A DNA stretch of 64,000 bases from an uncultured Pelagimonas sp. (GTDB lineage: Bacteria; Pseudomonadota; Alphaproteobacteria; Rhodobacterales; Rhodobacteraceae). The stretch covers positions 1-64,000 of the forward strand of contig CANMPP010000001.1 in the NCBI GenBank assembly GCA_947499735.1. Reading direction: 5' to 3'. The position numbers and the translations under genes are program-made. Under the pieces are notes generated by a model, which saw only the letters and a list, made by a program, of their open reading frames with translations, was not told the DNA's origin and made no database searches. Positions 49,005 to 59,120 of this stretch are shown here, piece after piece (the first letter of the stretch is position 1; the number at the start of each line of letters is the position of its first letter).

Positions 49005-49411
49005 AATTGGATTATGCGTTCCATATAACGATAGGCGACGCCGGCTTTTTCGGCTGGCGCGCCAAATGGTTCAAAACCAAATCGCGCGTAAAACGGCATG
49101 ACTGTTGCGCGGGCAGATAACCAAAGACGCGGCTGATGGGTTGTTTCGCAATGTGTGATCGCATGCCGCATCATCGCGCTACCATGCCCTTTGCCTTGAT
49201 ATTCCGGAAGGGTCGCAAATTTTCTCAAACGCAGGCCGGTCTTTGTCTCATACAAGGATGCGACGCAGATCAGCAGATCCTTTTCATAAATCCCCAAATG
49301 CAGCGCACCCTCATCCCCCTGAACACGACTAAAGTCGCGGGGATGGTCGGGCCACAAGACTGCGTGGCGAATATCAAGGGCTGGTTCGAGAGGGATGGTT
49401 TGGATCGTCAT
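49001..49411 (-). CDS. GNAT-family N-acetyltransferase
   Basis: 136 residues with acetyl-CoA loop LPEYQGKGHGSAMMRHAI and FYARFGFEPFGAPAEKAGV. Substrate unknown. Convergent with the nitroreductase. The 288 bp after it lead to rpsA and hold a small CCCC-CGAAA-GGGG hairpin near 49606 but no further gene. Confidence 0.82.
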   Translation of the reverse strand: MTIQTIPLEPALDIRHAVLWPDHPRDFSRVQGDEGALHLGIYEKDLLICVASLYETKTGLRLRKFATLPEYQGKGHGSAMMRHAITHCETTHQPRLWLSARATVMPFYARFGFEPFGAPAEKAGVAYRYMERIIQF

Positions 49412-49699
49412 GATAGCTGCCTACTTTGGATTTTGTTAGAATGCACGCCCAAGATTGCGGAATGACGAATCCCTTGAACAAAAGGCGTAAACCCGCTATA
49501 CGCGCGCAAGCTGACATGGTGAAAACACCAGCAGTTACCAATTCGGGCAGGGTCGGAATGCTACCGGCCCTATTTGTTTTTGTGTTGCACGATGCGGTAT
49601 TGTTGGCCCCCGAAAGGGGCAGTTGGCGTAAATGAACCCTAAGACCGGCGGAGACAACCGCACGGCCAGACAAACCGTTGTAAAGGAAAACAGAGCCAC

Positions 49700-51376
49700 A
49701 TGGCGACTACATCCATGGAGGAATTCGAAGCCCTCCTACAAGAAAGCTTCGAAATGGACACACCCGATGAGGGTACTGTTGTCAAAGGCAAGGTCATCGC
49801 AATCGAAGCGGGCCAAGCTATCATCGACGTTGGCTACAAAATGGAAGGCCGCGTTGATCTTAAAGAATTCGCAAATCCCGGTGAAGCTCCAGAAGTTGCT
49901 GTTGGCGACACTGTAGAGGTCTTCCTGCGTTCCGCTGAAAACGCACGCGGCGAAGCTGTGATCTCTCGTGATCTGGCGCGCAAGGAAGAAGCTTGGGATC
50001 GTCTGGAAAAAGCATACGCTGATGATGCACGTGTTGAAGGCGCAATCTTCAACCGCGTTAAAGGCGGCTTCACTGTTGATCTGGGCGGCGCAGTTGCGTT
50101 CTTGCCAGGTTCACAGGTTGATGTACGCCCTGTGCGTGATGCGGGCCCATTGATGGGGCTGAAGCAGCCATTCCAGATCCTGAAAATGGACCGTCGTCGT
50201 GGCAACATCGTTGTATCCCGTCGCGCGATTCTGGAAGAATCCCGTGCCGAGCAGCGCGCTGAAGTTGTTGGCAACCTGGCCGAAGGTCAGTCCGTTGAAG
50301 GTGTTGTTAAGAACATCACAGAATACGGTGCCTTCGTTGACCTGGGCGGCGTAGACGGCTTGTTGCACGTCACAGACATGGCATGGCGCCGTGTGAACCA
50401 CCCATCCGAGATCCTCACAATCGGTGAGACGATCAAGGTTCAGGTGATCAAGATCAACAAAGAAACGCACCGCATTTCTTTGGGCATGAAGCAGCTGCAA
50501 GAAGATCCATGGGATCTGGTTGCTGCGAAATTCCCATTGGGTTCCGTGCATCAGGGCCGCGTCACAAACATCACCGATTACGGTGCGTTTGTTGAACTAG
50601 AGCCAGGTGTTGAAGGTCTGGTTCACGTCTCTGAGATGTCTTGGACCAAGAAAAACGTACACCCAGGCAAAATCGTGTCTACTTCTCAGGAAGTTGACGT
50701 GATGGTTCTGGAAATCGACGGCACAAAGCGTCGCGTTTCCTTGGGTCTGAAGCAAACACAGCGTAACCCATGGGAGCTGTTTGCAGAAACACACCCAGAG
50801 GGCACCGAAGTTACAGGTGAAGTTAAGAACATCACCGAATTCGGTCTGTTTGTTGGCCTGCCAGGCGACATCGACGGCATGGTTCACCTGTCGGACATCT
50901 CTTGGGATGAACGTGGTGAAGATGCGATCCAGAACTACCGTAAAGGTGACGAAGTCACAGCGATCGTTTCTGAAGTCGACACAGACAAAGAGCGTATCTC
51001 TCTGTCCATCAAAGGTGTGGGTTCCGACAAATTCGCAGAAGCAACTGGTTCTGTGAAGCGTGGTTCCATCATCACTGTTGAAGTCACAGCGATCGAAGAT
51101 GGTGGTGTTGAAGTTGAATATGAAGGCATGAAATCCTTCATCCGTCGCTCCGACCTGTCCCGTGACCGTGCCGAGCAGCGCCCTGAGCGTTTCTCTGTTG
51201 GCGACAAAATTGACGTTCGCGTCACAAATGTTGACAGCAAAACACGTCGTCTGGGTCTGTCCATCAAAGCACGTGAAATCGCGGAAGAAAAAGAAGCCGT
51301 GGAACAGTATGGTTCCTCCGATTCAGGTGCGTCCTTGGGCGACATCCTGGGCGCGGCTCTGGGTTCCGACGAATAA
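49700..51376 (+). CDS. rpsA: 30S ribosomal protein S1
   Basis: 558 residues with six S1 (OB-fold) repeats, for example GAIFNRVKGGFTVDLGG, GVVKNITEYGAFVDLGG and GRVTNITDYGAFVELEP. It delivers mRNA to the 30S subunit. Codon use is strongly biased, as for a highly expressed gene. AAGGAAAA precedes ATG 49700; terminator follows. Confidence 0.96.
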   Translation: MATTSMEEFEALLQESFEMDTPDEGTVVKGKVIAIEAGQAIIDVGYKMEGRVDLKEFANPGEAPEVAVGDTVEVFLRSAENARGEAVISRDLARKEEAWDRLEKAYADDARVEGAIFNRVKGGFTVDLGGAVAFLPGSQVDVRPVRDAGPLMGLKQPFQILKMDRRRGNIVVSRRAILEESRAEQRAEVVGNLAEGQSVEGVVKNITEYGAFVDLGGVDGLLHVTDMAWRRVNHPSEILTIGETIKVQVIKINKETHRISLGMKQLQEDPWDLVAAKFPLGSVHQGRVTNITDYGAFVELEPGVEGLVHVSEMSWTKKNVHPGKIVSTSQEVDVMVLEIDGTKRRVSLGLKQTQRNPWELFAETHPEGTEVTGEVKNITEFGLFVGLPGDIDGMVHLSDISWDERGEDAIQNYRKGDEVTAIVSEVDTDKERISLSIKGVGSDKFAEATGSVKRGSIITVEVTAIEDGGVEVEYEGMKSFIRRSDLSRDRAEQRPERFSVGDKIDVRVTNVDSKTRRLGLSIKAREIAEEKEAVEQYGSSDSGASLGDILGAALGSDE

Positions 51377-51398
51377 GACCGCGTTTATCGCAGTCAAG

Positions 51399-51427
51399 AA
51401 AAGGCCCCGCAATTGCGGGGCCTTTTT
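51399..51427 (+). terminator. Intrinsic terminator of rpsA
   Basis: AAAGGCCCCGC-AATT-GCGGGGCC then TTTTT: a perfect GC stem with U-tract, 22 bp after the stop. Confidence 0.93.
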
Positions 51428-51430
51428 CGT

Positions 51431-52357
51431 TTAGGCGGATAAACCTAGGCTTTCAGCAACGGCGAGGTCTAAGGAACGATGCGGTTCGGGACCAATAAGC
51501 TGTTCCAACCGTGTGTTGTCCAATTGCATTGGATGGTGCCATAGGGCTTCGATATCTTTCACTTCGCGCATAAACCTGTTGAAAGGTGCCAAAAGCGAGA
51601 CAACCCACCACGGGAAATGTTTGATCTTTTTAGTGTTCCCTGTCGCCGAGCGGATGGCGTCAACCATTTCCATGCCTGTTGTCTCATAGTACCCGCCAAA
51701 TTGAACCATCTCAAAAGGCTGAAGGTCAGCGTCTAACAGTTTCACAAATGCGACCGCGGCGTCAGGCACATAGGCCCATGAATGACCATGACTGGTTGCT
51801 AGTTTCGTGATGCGTTTTGTTGCCGGTCCTTTCGGCATCATTCCTTGCGGCAGCCATCCAGAATCTTGGTCCGGTCCAAAGAAATCACCTGCGCGCAGGA
51901 TCAGGCTATGTACCTCGGGGGCGGCATTGCGCAGCCGTTGTTCCAAAGCGATCCGAATTTGACCCTTGCGACTGATTGCGTTTTGCAGTGCAAATTCTGT
52001 GATCAGATCTGTTTGTGCAGGATCATAATTATAGACATTTGCTGGCAAAATGATCCGTGCACCCGTTTTTCGTGCTGCGGCAATTGTGGCATCGATCATG
52101 GGCAAAACCACTTTATCCCAGTTCTGATAGCCGGGCGGATTAACGCCGTGGAAGATGACATCAGCGCCCTCAGCAGCGGCGATCACATCTTCTGCATTCA
52201 TCGCATCGCCTTTTAGCCAATTGTAATGAGGATAGTTTTTTCCCTTCGCGAGATCACGGGTCAGCGCGGTAATTTGCCACCCTTGCGCATGAAGTGCCTT
52301 AGCAACGGCACTCCCAATCCCACCTGTTGCACCAAGAATAAGAGCTGTGCGTGTCAT
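51431..52357 (-). CDS. NAD(P)-binding Rossmann oxidoreductase (epimerase/NmrA-like)
   Basis: 308 residues from ATG 52357 (GGAGAAT upstream). TALILGATGGIGSAVAKALHAQGW is the dinucleotide loop; ANVYNYDP and SWAYVPDAA fit the extended SDR/NAD-epimerase group, but no clear catalytic YxxxK is seen. Divergent from a LysR regulator, probably its controller. Confidence 0.8.
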   Translation of the reverse strand: MTRTALILGATGGIGSAVAKALHAQGWQITALTRDLAKGKNYPHYNWLKGDAMNAEDVIAAAEGADVIFHGVNPPGYQNWDKVVLPMIDATIAAARKTGARIILPANVYNYDPAQTDLITEFALQNAISRKGQIRIALEQRLRNAAPEVHSLILRAGDFFGPDQDSGWLPQGMMPKGPATKRITKLATSHGHSWAYVPDAAVAFVKLLDADLQPFEMVQFGGYYETTGMEMVDAIRSATGNTKKIKHFPWWVVSLLAPFNRFMREVKDIEALWHHPMQLDNTRLEQLIGPEPHRSLDLAVAESLGLSA

Positions 52358-52468
52358 TGTAATTCTCCGAATTTGTTTGAATGATTTGTGTTGAAAATGT
52401 TTTGGCACTGTTCGGTTCGATAAAAAATTGCAAATATGCCACCATCAGATAGAAAGAAATTTGCGAAC

Positions 52469-53377
52469 ATGGCGATATCTTGGGATGATCAGCGCGTGCT
52501 TCATGCGCTTTTAGAGGAACGCAGTTTGTCAGGGGCTGCCCGTCGATTGGGGTTGTCGCATCCAACGGTCCGGGGGCGGCTTGATGGGCTAGAGGCACAA
52601 ATTGGAGCGCCCTTATTTACGCGTTCTGGCGCTGGCTTAAATCCGACAGATCGAGGTTTGGCGTTAGAGCAGGCGGTCCAAGACATGGCGCGTGCCGCGG
52701 ATCTTTTTAATCGGCAAGCCAGCGCGCAACCAGACAGCAATGCTGGTCGCGTACGCGTGTCGGTTCCCGACATGATTGGGGTTTGGATTGCGCCAATGAT
52801 CTTGGCCAGTTTAGCCCGAAAATATCCAGGCATTCAGGTTGAATTGGTGCTGAGTAACAGAAATGCAGACCTGTTAGAGCGTGAAGTGGATGTCGCCATC
52901 CGCGCAATCGGACCGACCCAAAAAGCGCTGGTCGCACAAAAGGTGGGGCAGGTTGGTCTGGGGTTGTTTGCGGCGAAATCGTATCTGAAGTCGCATCCAG
53001 AGCCTCAATCATGGGATGACATTTCTGAGCACCGTTTGATGACCCCTGATCGTAATCTTGAGGATTTCGAATTAGGGCGCAGTTTGGGCATAGATTTTTC
53101 GAAACATAAATTGGTCCTGCGATGTGACAATCACCCGGCCCAGTATGCAGCCATCCGCGCGGGCCTTGGCCTGGGGGTTGCGCAGCTTCCTTTGGGCCAA
53201 TCCGATCCGTGTTTGACGCATGTATTGCCCAATGAGGTTGTCGCGACTTTGCCGTTTTACGTTGTTGCGCAAGAGCAGATGTTGAAAATCCCAAGGGTCA
53301 GGACGGTCTTTGATGTGCTTGTTGGTGAAATGAAAGCATATGTCGAAGGGACCTTATGTGTGTTTCCGGATGGCTAG
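52469..53377 (+). CDS. LysR-family transcriptional regulator
   Basis: 302 residues from ATG 52469 (MAISWDDQRVLHALLEERSLSGAARRL, the usual LysR start); ATG 52436 would add 11 residues. Winged HTH then a substrate-binding domain (VSVPDMIGVWIAPMILASLARKYPGIQVEL). Divergent from the oxidoreductase, 112 bp between starts, hence the likely target. Confidence 0.88.
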   Translation: MAISWDDQRVLHALLEERSLSGAARRLGLSHPTVRGRLDGLEAQIGAPLFTRSGAGLNPTDRGLALEQAVQDMARAADLFNRQASAQPDSNAGRVRVSVPDMIGVWIAPMILASLARKYPGIQVELVLSNRNADLLEREVDVAIRAIGPTQKALVAQKVGQVGLGLFAAKSYLKSHPEPQSWDDISEHRLMTPDRNLEDFELGRSLGIDFSKHKLVLRCDNHPAQYAAIRAGLGLGVAQLPLGQSDPCLTHVLPNEVVATLPFYVVAQEQMLKIPRVRTVFDVLVGEMKAYVEGTLCVFPDG

Positions 53378-53446
53378 TTTTTCCACATTTATGTCTTGGT
53401 AGGGGCTAGGCAGTAGATAGAGGCCATTAGCCTAAGGAATTTTACC

Positions 53447-53764
53447 ATGTCTCGCACCGCTGTCGTCTCTACTTTTCTGCTTTATCTGTCGCTCGTTTCT
53501 GGGTGCCAAACGACAGGTTTTAAAACTGGCGGTATGAGCGAAGCCGAAGAAGAGGCGATGTTCACGGTTGCCAAAAAGCCGATGGCGGGATTGATCGAGA
53601 TTCGTGGGACATTCGGCCGTGATTGGACATTTGGTGCCGCGCGAGAGCGTGTGCGTGAAATATGCCGTGCAGAAGGGTTGGTTTACGCCGATGATTTCGA
53701 AGCGGAGCAAATCAATATTCGGGAGATCATGGGTTATACCGCCTCATGCAGACCGGCCACCTAA
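53447..53764 (+). CDS. Small lipoprotein
   Basis: 105 residues with lipobox LSLVSGC after a short signal. The mature part (FTVAKKPMAGLIEIRGTFG, REICRAEGLVYADD) matches nothing I know; the late cysteine in TASC may pair with the one in EICRAEG. Promoter-proximal to nothing else; function unknown. Confidence 0.6.
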   Translation: MSRTAVVSTFLLYLSLVSGCQTTGFKTGGMSEAEEEAMFTVAKKPMAGLIEIRGTFGRDWTFGAARERVREICRAEGLVYADDFEAEQINIREIMGYTASCRPAT

Positions 53765-53773
53765 TCCATGCTA

Positions 53774-54340
53774 TTATGAAATAGCGGTATAATGCATGAC
53801 ATTGTGGAAACGTGCAGGTGTGTCTGTCACGTTACGATATCCATGGGGTTGGTCCGCTGCAAATCGCAATGCAGAACCCGCATTGACGCTGTGCCATGAT
53901 CCATCGTGCAAAATTTCAATTTCGCCGAAGATAACAAAAACGTCTTCAATGACACCTTTTAGGTGGGGTTGCGACAAATGGGTCTGGCCCGGTTGAATAT
54001 CATGAAGAAACGTTTCTGAACCAACCTCTGGATCATAGGAAAAAACCGTTTGGAAGCGAATTGCCTCGTCAATATGTTCATGTTTTTGAAACTGCGGATC
54101 AAAAAGAGCGCGTTTGTCTGTGGGTTGCGTGATCAGGGACGTCAGTGGGATGTTAAACCCGTTTGCCAATTTCCATAAGGTGGCCAGTGTCGGCGATGAT
54201 TCCCCGCGCTCGATCTGACCAAGCATCGCTTTGCTGACGCCAGTTTGCTCGGCCGCTTGGCTGAGGGATAGATCAGCCCCTTGCCGAATGCGCCGTAGAT
54301 TTAGCCCTACGGGAGGTAAGTCACCTGTTTGCGCGCTCAT
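53774..54340 (-). CDS. XRE-cupin transcriptional regulator
   Basis: 188 residues from ATG 54340; an upstream TTG at 54400 would extend through the operator. N-terminal HTH (LNLRRIRQGADLSLSQAAEQ, TGVSKAMLGQIERGESSP) and a C-terminal cupin (GVIEDVFVIFGEIEILHDG, RFAADQPHGYRN). Cupin-type regulators sense small metabolites. Divergent from the benzoate-type transporter across a tandem palindrome. Confidence 0.88.
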   Translation of the reverse strand: MSAQTGDLPPVGLNLRRIRQGADLSLSQAAEQTGVSKAMLGQIERGESSPTLATLWKLANGFNIPLTSLITQPTDKRALFDPQFQKHEHIDEAIRFQTVFSYDPEVGSETFLHDIQPGQTHLSQPHLKGVIEDVFVIFGEIEILHDGSWHSVNAGSALRFAADQPHGYRNVTDTPARFHNVMHYTAIS

Positions 54341-54366
54341 GACCTTTGCCTTGCTCTTTGCGTATT

Positions 54367-54398
54367 GTGCGTTATAACGCCCGGGCGCTATAACGCAC
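54367..54398. promoter_or_regulatory. Tandem palindromic operator for the XRE-cupin/benE pair
   Basis: Two 12-bp near-palindromes, GCGTTATAACGC (54369-54380) and GCGCTATAACGC (54385-54396), separated by CCGG. Together they form a 32-bp inverted repeat with one mismatch pair. It lies between the two divergent starts and is the natural binding site of the adjacent regulator. Confidence 0.75.
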
Positions 54399-54435
54399 AA
54401 CTCTCATTACTGCGCTTTGTCGAGAAAGGCAAAAT

Positions 54436-55599
54436 ATGTTTGGGCTTAAGCTGTCTCACTTCATTGCTGGTCTGATCGCAGTGCTGGTTGGCTATACCAG
54501 TTCAATTGCGATCATCTTTCAAGCGATCCAAGTTTTAGGTGGAACACCAGCGCAGGCTGGCAGTTGGATCTTGATGCTCAGCATTGGCACCGGTGCGACC
54601 ACATTGTTTATGGCGCTGCGCTATCGCATCCCCGTTATGGTCGCTTGGTCAACGCCTGGCATCGCCTTGGTCGCTGTCAGCCACGACATTTCTCTGGCCG
54701 AAGCGACGGGCGCATTTTTGCTGTGCGCATCACTTCTGGCGCTGACGGGTGTTACGGGATGGTTTGATAAACTGGCGCAGCTTATCCCGGATTCACTGGC
54801 AAACGCGATGTTGGCAGGCATTCTGTTTGGTTTTGCACTTAAAATTTTCCCAGCATTGCAGGGGGATGCTTCATTGGTTGCGGTTATGGTCGTGACATAT
54901 TTAGGTGGCAAACGGTTGGCGCCGCGCTTTGCCATTCCTTTGGTCCTTATGAGTGGCCTGATATTCTGCGCGCTGACCGATCGTTTCGGCACCAGCGATA
55001 TCGTGGTGCAAATGGCAAAACCTGTTTTCGTTGCGCCAGAATTCAGCATTCCTGTTCTGCTTGGACTGGGGATACCCATGTATCTGGTGACAATGTCGTC
55101 CCAAAATATGCCCGGCGTCGTCGTTTTGCGCGGCGCGGGTTATGAGCCACCAACAAATGCGGTCCTGACAACAACGGGATTGGTCAGCTTACTTACCGCC
55201 CCCTTTGGTGGTTATGCGTTCAATCTGGCTGCGATTACGGCTGCGATAGTTTCGGGCGAGGATGCAGATGAAAACAAAGACACACGCTATAAAGCGTCTG
55301 TTGTAACCGGCATCTTGTATTGCATCGTCGGGGCGGCGGGAACGGCTGTTATCGCGCTGTTTGCAATCCTGCCGGTCGAATTTGTGATGACGTTGGCCGG
55401 TCTGGCCCTTTTGACAACGATCGGTTCGGGGTTGAGCGCGGCCATGAAAAACCCTTCAGAACGCGAGGCCGCATTGGTGACGTTTATGGCGACCGTTTCT
55501 GGTTTTTCGCTATGGGATATCGGTGCCCCATTTTGGGCTTTGTTGTTCGGTATGCTCGTAAAAACCGTGCTCACGTCAGGAGCTAAGCGAACAATTTGA
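54436..55599 (+). CDS. benE: BenE-family benzoate/H+ symporter
   Basis: 387 residues, about twelve helices. Family landmarks: QVLGGTPAQAGSWI, VMVAWSTPGIALVA, SSQNMPGVVVLRGAGYEPP, PFGGYAFNLAAITAAI. It imports benzoate-like acids with protons. No benzoate degradation genes are nearby, so the true substrate may differ. GAGAAAGG precedes ATG 54436. Confidence 0.88.
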   Translation: MFGLKLSHFIAGLIAVLVGYTSSIAIIFQAIQVLGGTPAQAGSWILMLSIGTGATTLFMALRYRIPVMVAWSTPGIALVAVSHDISLAEATGAFLLCASLLALTGVTGWFDKLAQLIPDSLANAMLAGILFGFALKIFPALQGDASLVAVMVVTYLGGKRLAPRFAIPLVLMSGLIFCALTDRFGTSDIVVQMAKPVFVAPEFSIPVLLGLGIPMYLVTMSSQNMPGVVVLRGAGYEPPTNAVLTTTGLVSLLTAPFGGYAFNLAAITAAIVSGEDADENKDTRYKASVVTGILYCIVGAAGTAVIALFAILPVEFVMTLAGLALLTTIGSGLSAAMKNPSEREAALVTFMATVSGFSLWDIGAPFWALLFGMLVKTVLTSGAKRTI

Positions 55600-55860
55600 T
55601 GGGGACAGGGGCAATTTAGATCGATCGATATTCATCCATGCACCCACTATTGCGCGAATCAAATTCGGGTCTTTGGAACACAGAACGCCATTTCCAGGTT
55701 GTTTAAGTCGCCCCGATGATGTCGAATCCCGATAAAAACGAGCAAACCTCTGCAAATCTTAGTGTTTTCGCAAGGTCGGTGTTTGCGGAAATCAAATGCT
55801 CCTCTATATTTGTCCAGAAGTAAGGCCACGTGTATTTTTATGAATGGAGGGTGCAGGCCC

Positions 55861-56148
55861 ATGATACGGTCCGAATTGATTCAAAAGATAGCCGACGAGA
55901 ACCCCCATCTGTATTTGCGGGATGTAGAGCGGATCGTGAACACGATCTTTGATGAAATCACCAATGCCATGTCGCGTGGTGATCGCGTTGAACTTCGTGG
56001 GTTCGGTGCGTTCTCTGTCAAAAAACGTGACGCACGTGTTGGACGAAATCCGCGCACAGGTGACTCTGTTGAGGTCGAAGAAAAGCATGTTCCCTTCTTC
56101 AAGACTGGCAAGCTTTTGCGCGATCGTCTAAACGGAATCGAAGAATAA
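55861..56148 (+). CDS. ihfB: Integration host factor subunit beta
   Basis: 95 residues from ATG 55861; the frame upstream is noncoding. [20 protein letters not shown] with the DNA-intercalating Pro after Asn is diagnostic. It bends DNA as a heterodimer with IHF-alpha. The ~260 bp upstream hold nothing else recognised. Confidence 0.95.
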   Translation: MIRSELIQKIADENPHLYLRDVERIVNTIFDEITNAMSRGDRVELRGFGAFSVKKRDARVGRNPRTGDSVEVEEKHVPFFKTGKLLRDRLNGIEE

Positions 56149-56194
56149 TCTCTCAAGTAGAACCGTTCGTTTTACTCAGATAGAAAGAAAATCA

Positions 56195-56554
56195 ATGCGC
56201 TACATACGCTATGCCATTCTTATCGCGCTTGCCCTTTTCACAATCACGATCGCACTGGCGAACCGGCAAATGGTTGAGCTGAACACGCTGCCATCGGGTC
56301 TGCAAACGCTGCCATTTGCTGACTGGGTGACTTATACGTTCTCTGTTCCGCTCTTCTTTGTTTTCTTTGGCGGTATCGCGATGGGTTTGGTTTTAGGACA
56401 GCTGATCGAATACATCCGCGAATACAAAATCCGCAAAGATTCCAAGAACAAGTCCAAGCAGCTGCGCAAAATGGAACGTGAGCTGAAAAAGACGCAAACA
56501 GAGCGCGATAAGGACAAAGACGAAGTTCTGGCGATTCTGGATCAAGCGAGCTGA
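56195..56554 (+). CDS. lapA: LapA/DUF1049 family membrane protein
   Basis: 119 residues: two membrane helices (YAILIALALFTITIALA; FSVPLFFVFFGGIAMGLVLG) and a charged coiled tail. LapA acts with LapB in envelope/LPS control in E. coli; the companion gene is not in the window. 46 bp after ihfB. Confidence 0.82.
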   Translation: MRYIRYAILIALALFTITIALANRQMVELNTLPSGLQTLPFADWVTYTFSVPLFFVFFGGIAMGLVLGQLIEYIREYKIRKDSKNKSKQLRKMERELKKTQTERDKDKDEVLAILDQAS

Positions 56555-56577
56555 ACAAACATCAGTGACTGAAAAAC

Positions 56578-56609
56578 AAACGCCGCCTCTTGGGGTGGCG
56601 TTTTCTTTT
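56578..56609 (+). terminator. Intrinsic terminator after ihfB-lapA
   Basis: AAACGCCGCC-TCTTGG-GGTGGCGTTTT followed by CTTTT; includes one G-T pair and a U-tract. Confidence 0.85.
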
Positions 56610-56656
56610 GTCTAAATAGGGTGCCAGATGGGGCCGACCTAGGGCGTGAGGAAAAG

Positions 56657-57310
56657 ATGACCAAAATCAAAGTCAAGATTTGTGGATTGACGCGTCCAGA
56701 GGATATCGCAGCCTGTGTCGATGCAGGGGCCGCCTATGCTGGTTTCAATTTCTTTCCGAAAAGCCCACGTTACGTTGATCCAATTCAGGCGAGCAGCTTG
56801 GCCAGTTTGGCGCCTGAGAGCTTGTCCAAAGTTGCTTTGGTGGTGAATGCCGAAGATGATCTGATTGAGCAGATCGTGTCCGAAGTGCCGCTTGATATGT
56901 TGCAGTTGCATGGATCTGAAACGCCCGAGCGGGTGGCAGAAATCCGAACGCGTTTTGGATTGCCGGTGATGAAGGTGCTAGGCGTCGCGACCGAGGCTGA
57001 TTTGGCGCCGCTGGATGCATATAGCGCGGTGTCGGATCAGCTGCTGATCGATGCGAAAGCACCAAAAGGTGCGGTTCTACCCGGTGGAAATGGCATTACA
57101 TTTGATTGGAAATTGGTCGCCAAACTGCAGTTTTCCAAACCTTGGATGCTGGCGGGTGGTTTGACGGATTTGAATGTTGCCGAGGCTGTCGCAAAAACCG
57201 GTGTTGTTCAGGTTGATGCGGCATCTGGGATAGAAAGCGCACCGGGCGTCAAAGATGCGGGGAAAATTGCCCGGTTTGTTGCGGCCGCGCAAAACGCGCA
57301 GCCGCAATAG
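56657..57310 (+). CDS. trpF: Phosphoribosylanthranilate isomerase
   Basis: 217 residues from ATG 56657 (GAGG upstream). [13 protein letters not shown] holds the catalytic Cys; [14 protein letters not shown] the Asp. Converts PRA to CdRP in tryptophan synthesis. TrpB, often adjacent, is not here. Confidence 0.94.
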   Translation: MTKIKVKICGLTRPEDIAACVDAGAAYAGFNFFPKSPRYVDPIQASSLASLAPESLSKVALVVNAEDDLIEQIVSEVPLDMLQLHGSETPERVAEIRTRFGLPVMKVLGVATEADLAPLDAYSAVSDQLLIDAKAPKGAVLPGGNGITFDWKLVAKLQFSKPWMLAGGLTDLNVAEAVAKTGVVQVDAASGIESAPGVKDAGKIARFVAAAQNAQPQ

Positions 57311-57314
57311 GGCG

Positions 57315-58367
57315 CTACAGCCAAGCCGTGCGATTTTGTCCGATGGCTTCGGACACGTTTGCATACCCTTTGGCGGCCAGCAGTTTATCCAAATCACGCG
57401 CGATTTTGGCCCCAAGGCTAAAGCCCTGATAAACTAGGGCTGAGTAAAGCTGCACAGCCGATGCGCCCGCTTCGATTTTGTTCAAAGCTTGCTCTGCTGA
57501 AGAAATGCCACCGACACCAATCAAAGGGATCTGTCCTTCGGTTAGATGTGACAGCTGTGCCAAAGCACGTGTGGATTTTTCGAACAGCGGCGCGCCCGAC
57601 ATTCCACCGGTTTCCCCTTTATGGGTGCTGGTAAGCCCATCGCGGGACAGGGTTGTGTTCGTGCTGATCACCGCTGCGATACCCGAGGTTAGGGCAACCT
57701 CTGCAATGTCTTCTAACCCTGCAGCGTCCAGATCTGGTGCGATTTTCAGGAATACGGGTAGGGTACTGTCTCCACGTGCGTCCAAAACACCTTGGATCAG
57801 CGCAGATAGGGCATCTTTACCCTGTAAATCACGCAGCTTTTCGGTATTCGGAGAGCTGACATTGACCGTCGCAAAATCCAAGTGCGGTCCACATTCTCGA
57901 ATAAGTGTCGCAAAATCCGCCGCACGATCCACGCTGTCTTTGTTTGCGCCTAAATTCAGACCAAGCACCATGTTTTTGGGTCGCTGGGCCAATCGCGGCA
58001 GGACGGCGTCCATGCCGTCATTGTTAAAACCAAACCTGTTGATGACTGCTTTGTCTTTGCTCAAACGAAACAAACGTGGCTTTTGATTGCCGGATTGGGC
58101 GCGCGGTGTGATTGCGCCGACTTCGCAAAATCCGAAACCACCCTTCGCCAGCGGAGCAAGAACTTCGGCATTCTTGTCAAACCCAGCAGCTAGACCGATG
58201 GGGTTGGGCAGGTCCAAACCTGCAACGGAAATCCGTAGGCGGTCAGATGTGATCTGTCCGGACAGTGGGGCAAATGGCGTTTGCAGGGCTTTCAGGGCCA
58301 AGCCATGCGCTGTTTCTGGATCAAAGCAATGCAGCGCCTTGAGGCCAAGTTTTTCAATCACACTCAT
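57315..58367 (-). CDS. pyrD: Dihydroorotate dehydrogenase (quinone), class 2
   Basis: 350 residues. [33 protein letters not shown] (catalytic Ser), [13 protein letters not shown]. Class 2 by its N-terminal membrane-associating helices. It reduces quinone while forming orotate. Overlaps the DUF952 gene by 4 bp; convergent with trpF. Confidence 0.95.
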   Translation of the reverse strand: MSVIEKLGLKALHCFDPETAHGLALKALQTPFAPLSGQITSDRLRISVAGLDLPNPIGLAAGFDKNAEVLAPLAKGGFGFCEVGAITPRAQSGNQKPRLFRLSKDKAVINRFGFNNDGMDAVLPRLAQRPKNMVLGLNLGANKDSVDRAADFATLIRECGPHLDFATVNVSSPNTEKLRDLQGKDALSALIQGVLDARGDSTLPVFLKIAPDLDAAGLEDIAEVALTSGIAAVISTNTTLSRDGLTSTHKGETGGMSGAPLFEKSTRALAQLSHLTEGQIPLIGVGGISSAEQALNKIEAGASAVQLYSALVYQGFSLGAKIARDLDKLLAAKGYANVSEAIGQNRTAWL

Positions 58368-58702
58368 ATCATCTCCGCCGGGAAATCATGGGTGGTGCCA
58401 GTCCAAGGAAGGGGTTTGGCCCAAAGCATGTCTTCAAGTTTTAGCAAAGCGTATAGATGTGGGAACAATGCGCCACCTCGGGATGGCTCCCATTTTATCG
58501 CATCGCCCAATGCATCGCTGTCATAGGCCAGTAACATCAATCCATCTTGCTCTGCGAAATATTTCGCAGCGGTTTCGGGGCACTGTTCAGCCGTAGAAAA
58601 GTGGACATAGCCGTCGGTTACGTCGATGGGCGCGCCTGTTGTGGCGCCCTTATCTTGCAACTCGGCCCATTGCTCAGCGGTCAGAAGTTTGTAAATCAGC
58701 AT
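58364..58702 (-). CDS. DUF952 family protein
   Basis: 112 residues. [42 protein letters not shown] and FPHLYALL are the DUF952 landmarks. Function unknown. ATGA overlap puts it first in an operon with pyrD, as in many alphaproteobacteria. Confidence 0.85.
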   Translation of the reverse strand: MLIYKLLTAEQWAELQDKGATTGAPIDVTDGYVHFSTAEQCPETAAKYFAEQDGLMLLAYDSDALGDAIKWEPSRGGALFPHLYALLKLEDMLWAKPLPWTGTTHDFPAEMI

Positions 58703-58814
58703 GCGGGCGTGATGCGATGAAAGATGCTGTGGGTCAAGCCATCAATGCTAAAGGGTGGTTGGGGAAGCGTGGGGTGCCGAGGGGCGATAAGGCCCCAAGG
58801 CTGATCATACTTGT

Positions 58815-59033
58815 TCAAAGCAGATGTTTTAAACGTATCTGGATGAATGGGACGATCACAAACACCATCATGACAACAATGATTGGAGCCATCACCAAGG
58901 TGCGCTGCCAAATCGCCCAATGCGTTGTCAGTGGAAAGATTCCATACATCACTGCAGTCACAAGTGGGTAGACGAAGACGAATACCAGCAACGCCAGCCG
59001 GATGCGATTTGGGGCTTTAGGCTTGGGGGTCAT
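58815..59033 (-). CDS. Small two-helix membrane protein divergent from a TetR regulator
   Basis: 72 residues with two helices (ALLVFVFVYPLVTAVMYGI; TLVMAPIIVVMMVFVIVPFI). Possibly DUF2798-like; not certain. Its promoter contains the TetR palindromes, so it is probably the regulator's target. Confidence 0.6.
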   Translation of the reverse strand: MTPKPKAPNRIRLALLVFVFVYPLVTAVMYGIFPLTTHWAIWQRTLVMAPIIVVMMVFVIVPFIQIRLKHLL

Positions 59034-59058
59034 TGTAATAGCTCCTATAAAGTAAAGG

Positions 59059-59104
59059 GAACGGATCGTTCTTATAATGGGTTATATGAACGGAACGTTC
59101 CGTT
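59059..59104. promoter_or_regulatory. TetR operator pair
   Basis: GAACGGATCGTTC (59059-59071, imperfect) and AACGGAACGTTCCGTT (59089-59104, perfect 16-bp palindrome) between the divergent TetR and membrane-protein starts. Confidence 0.7.
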
Positions 59105-59120
59105 TCGTCAAGAGGGCAGG

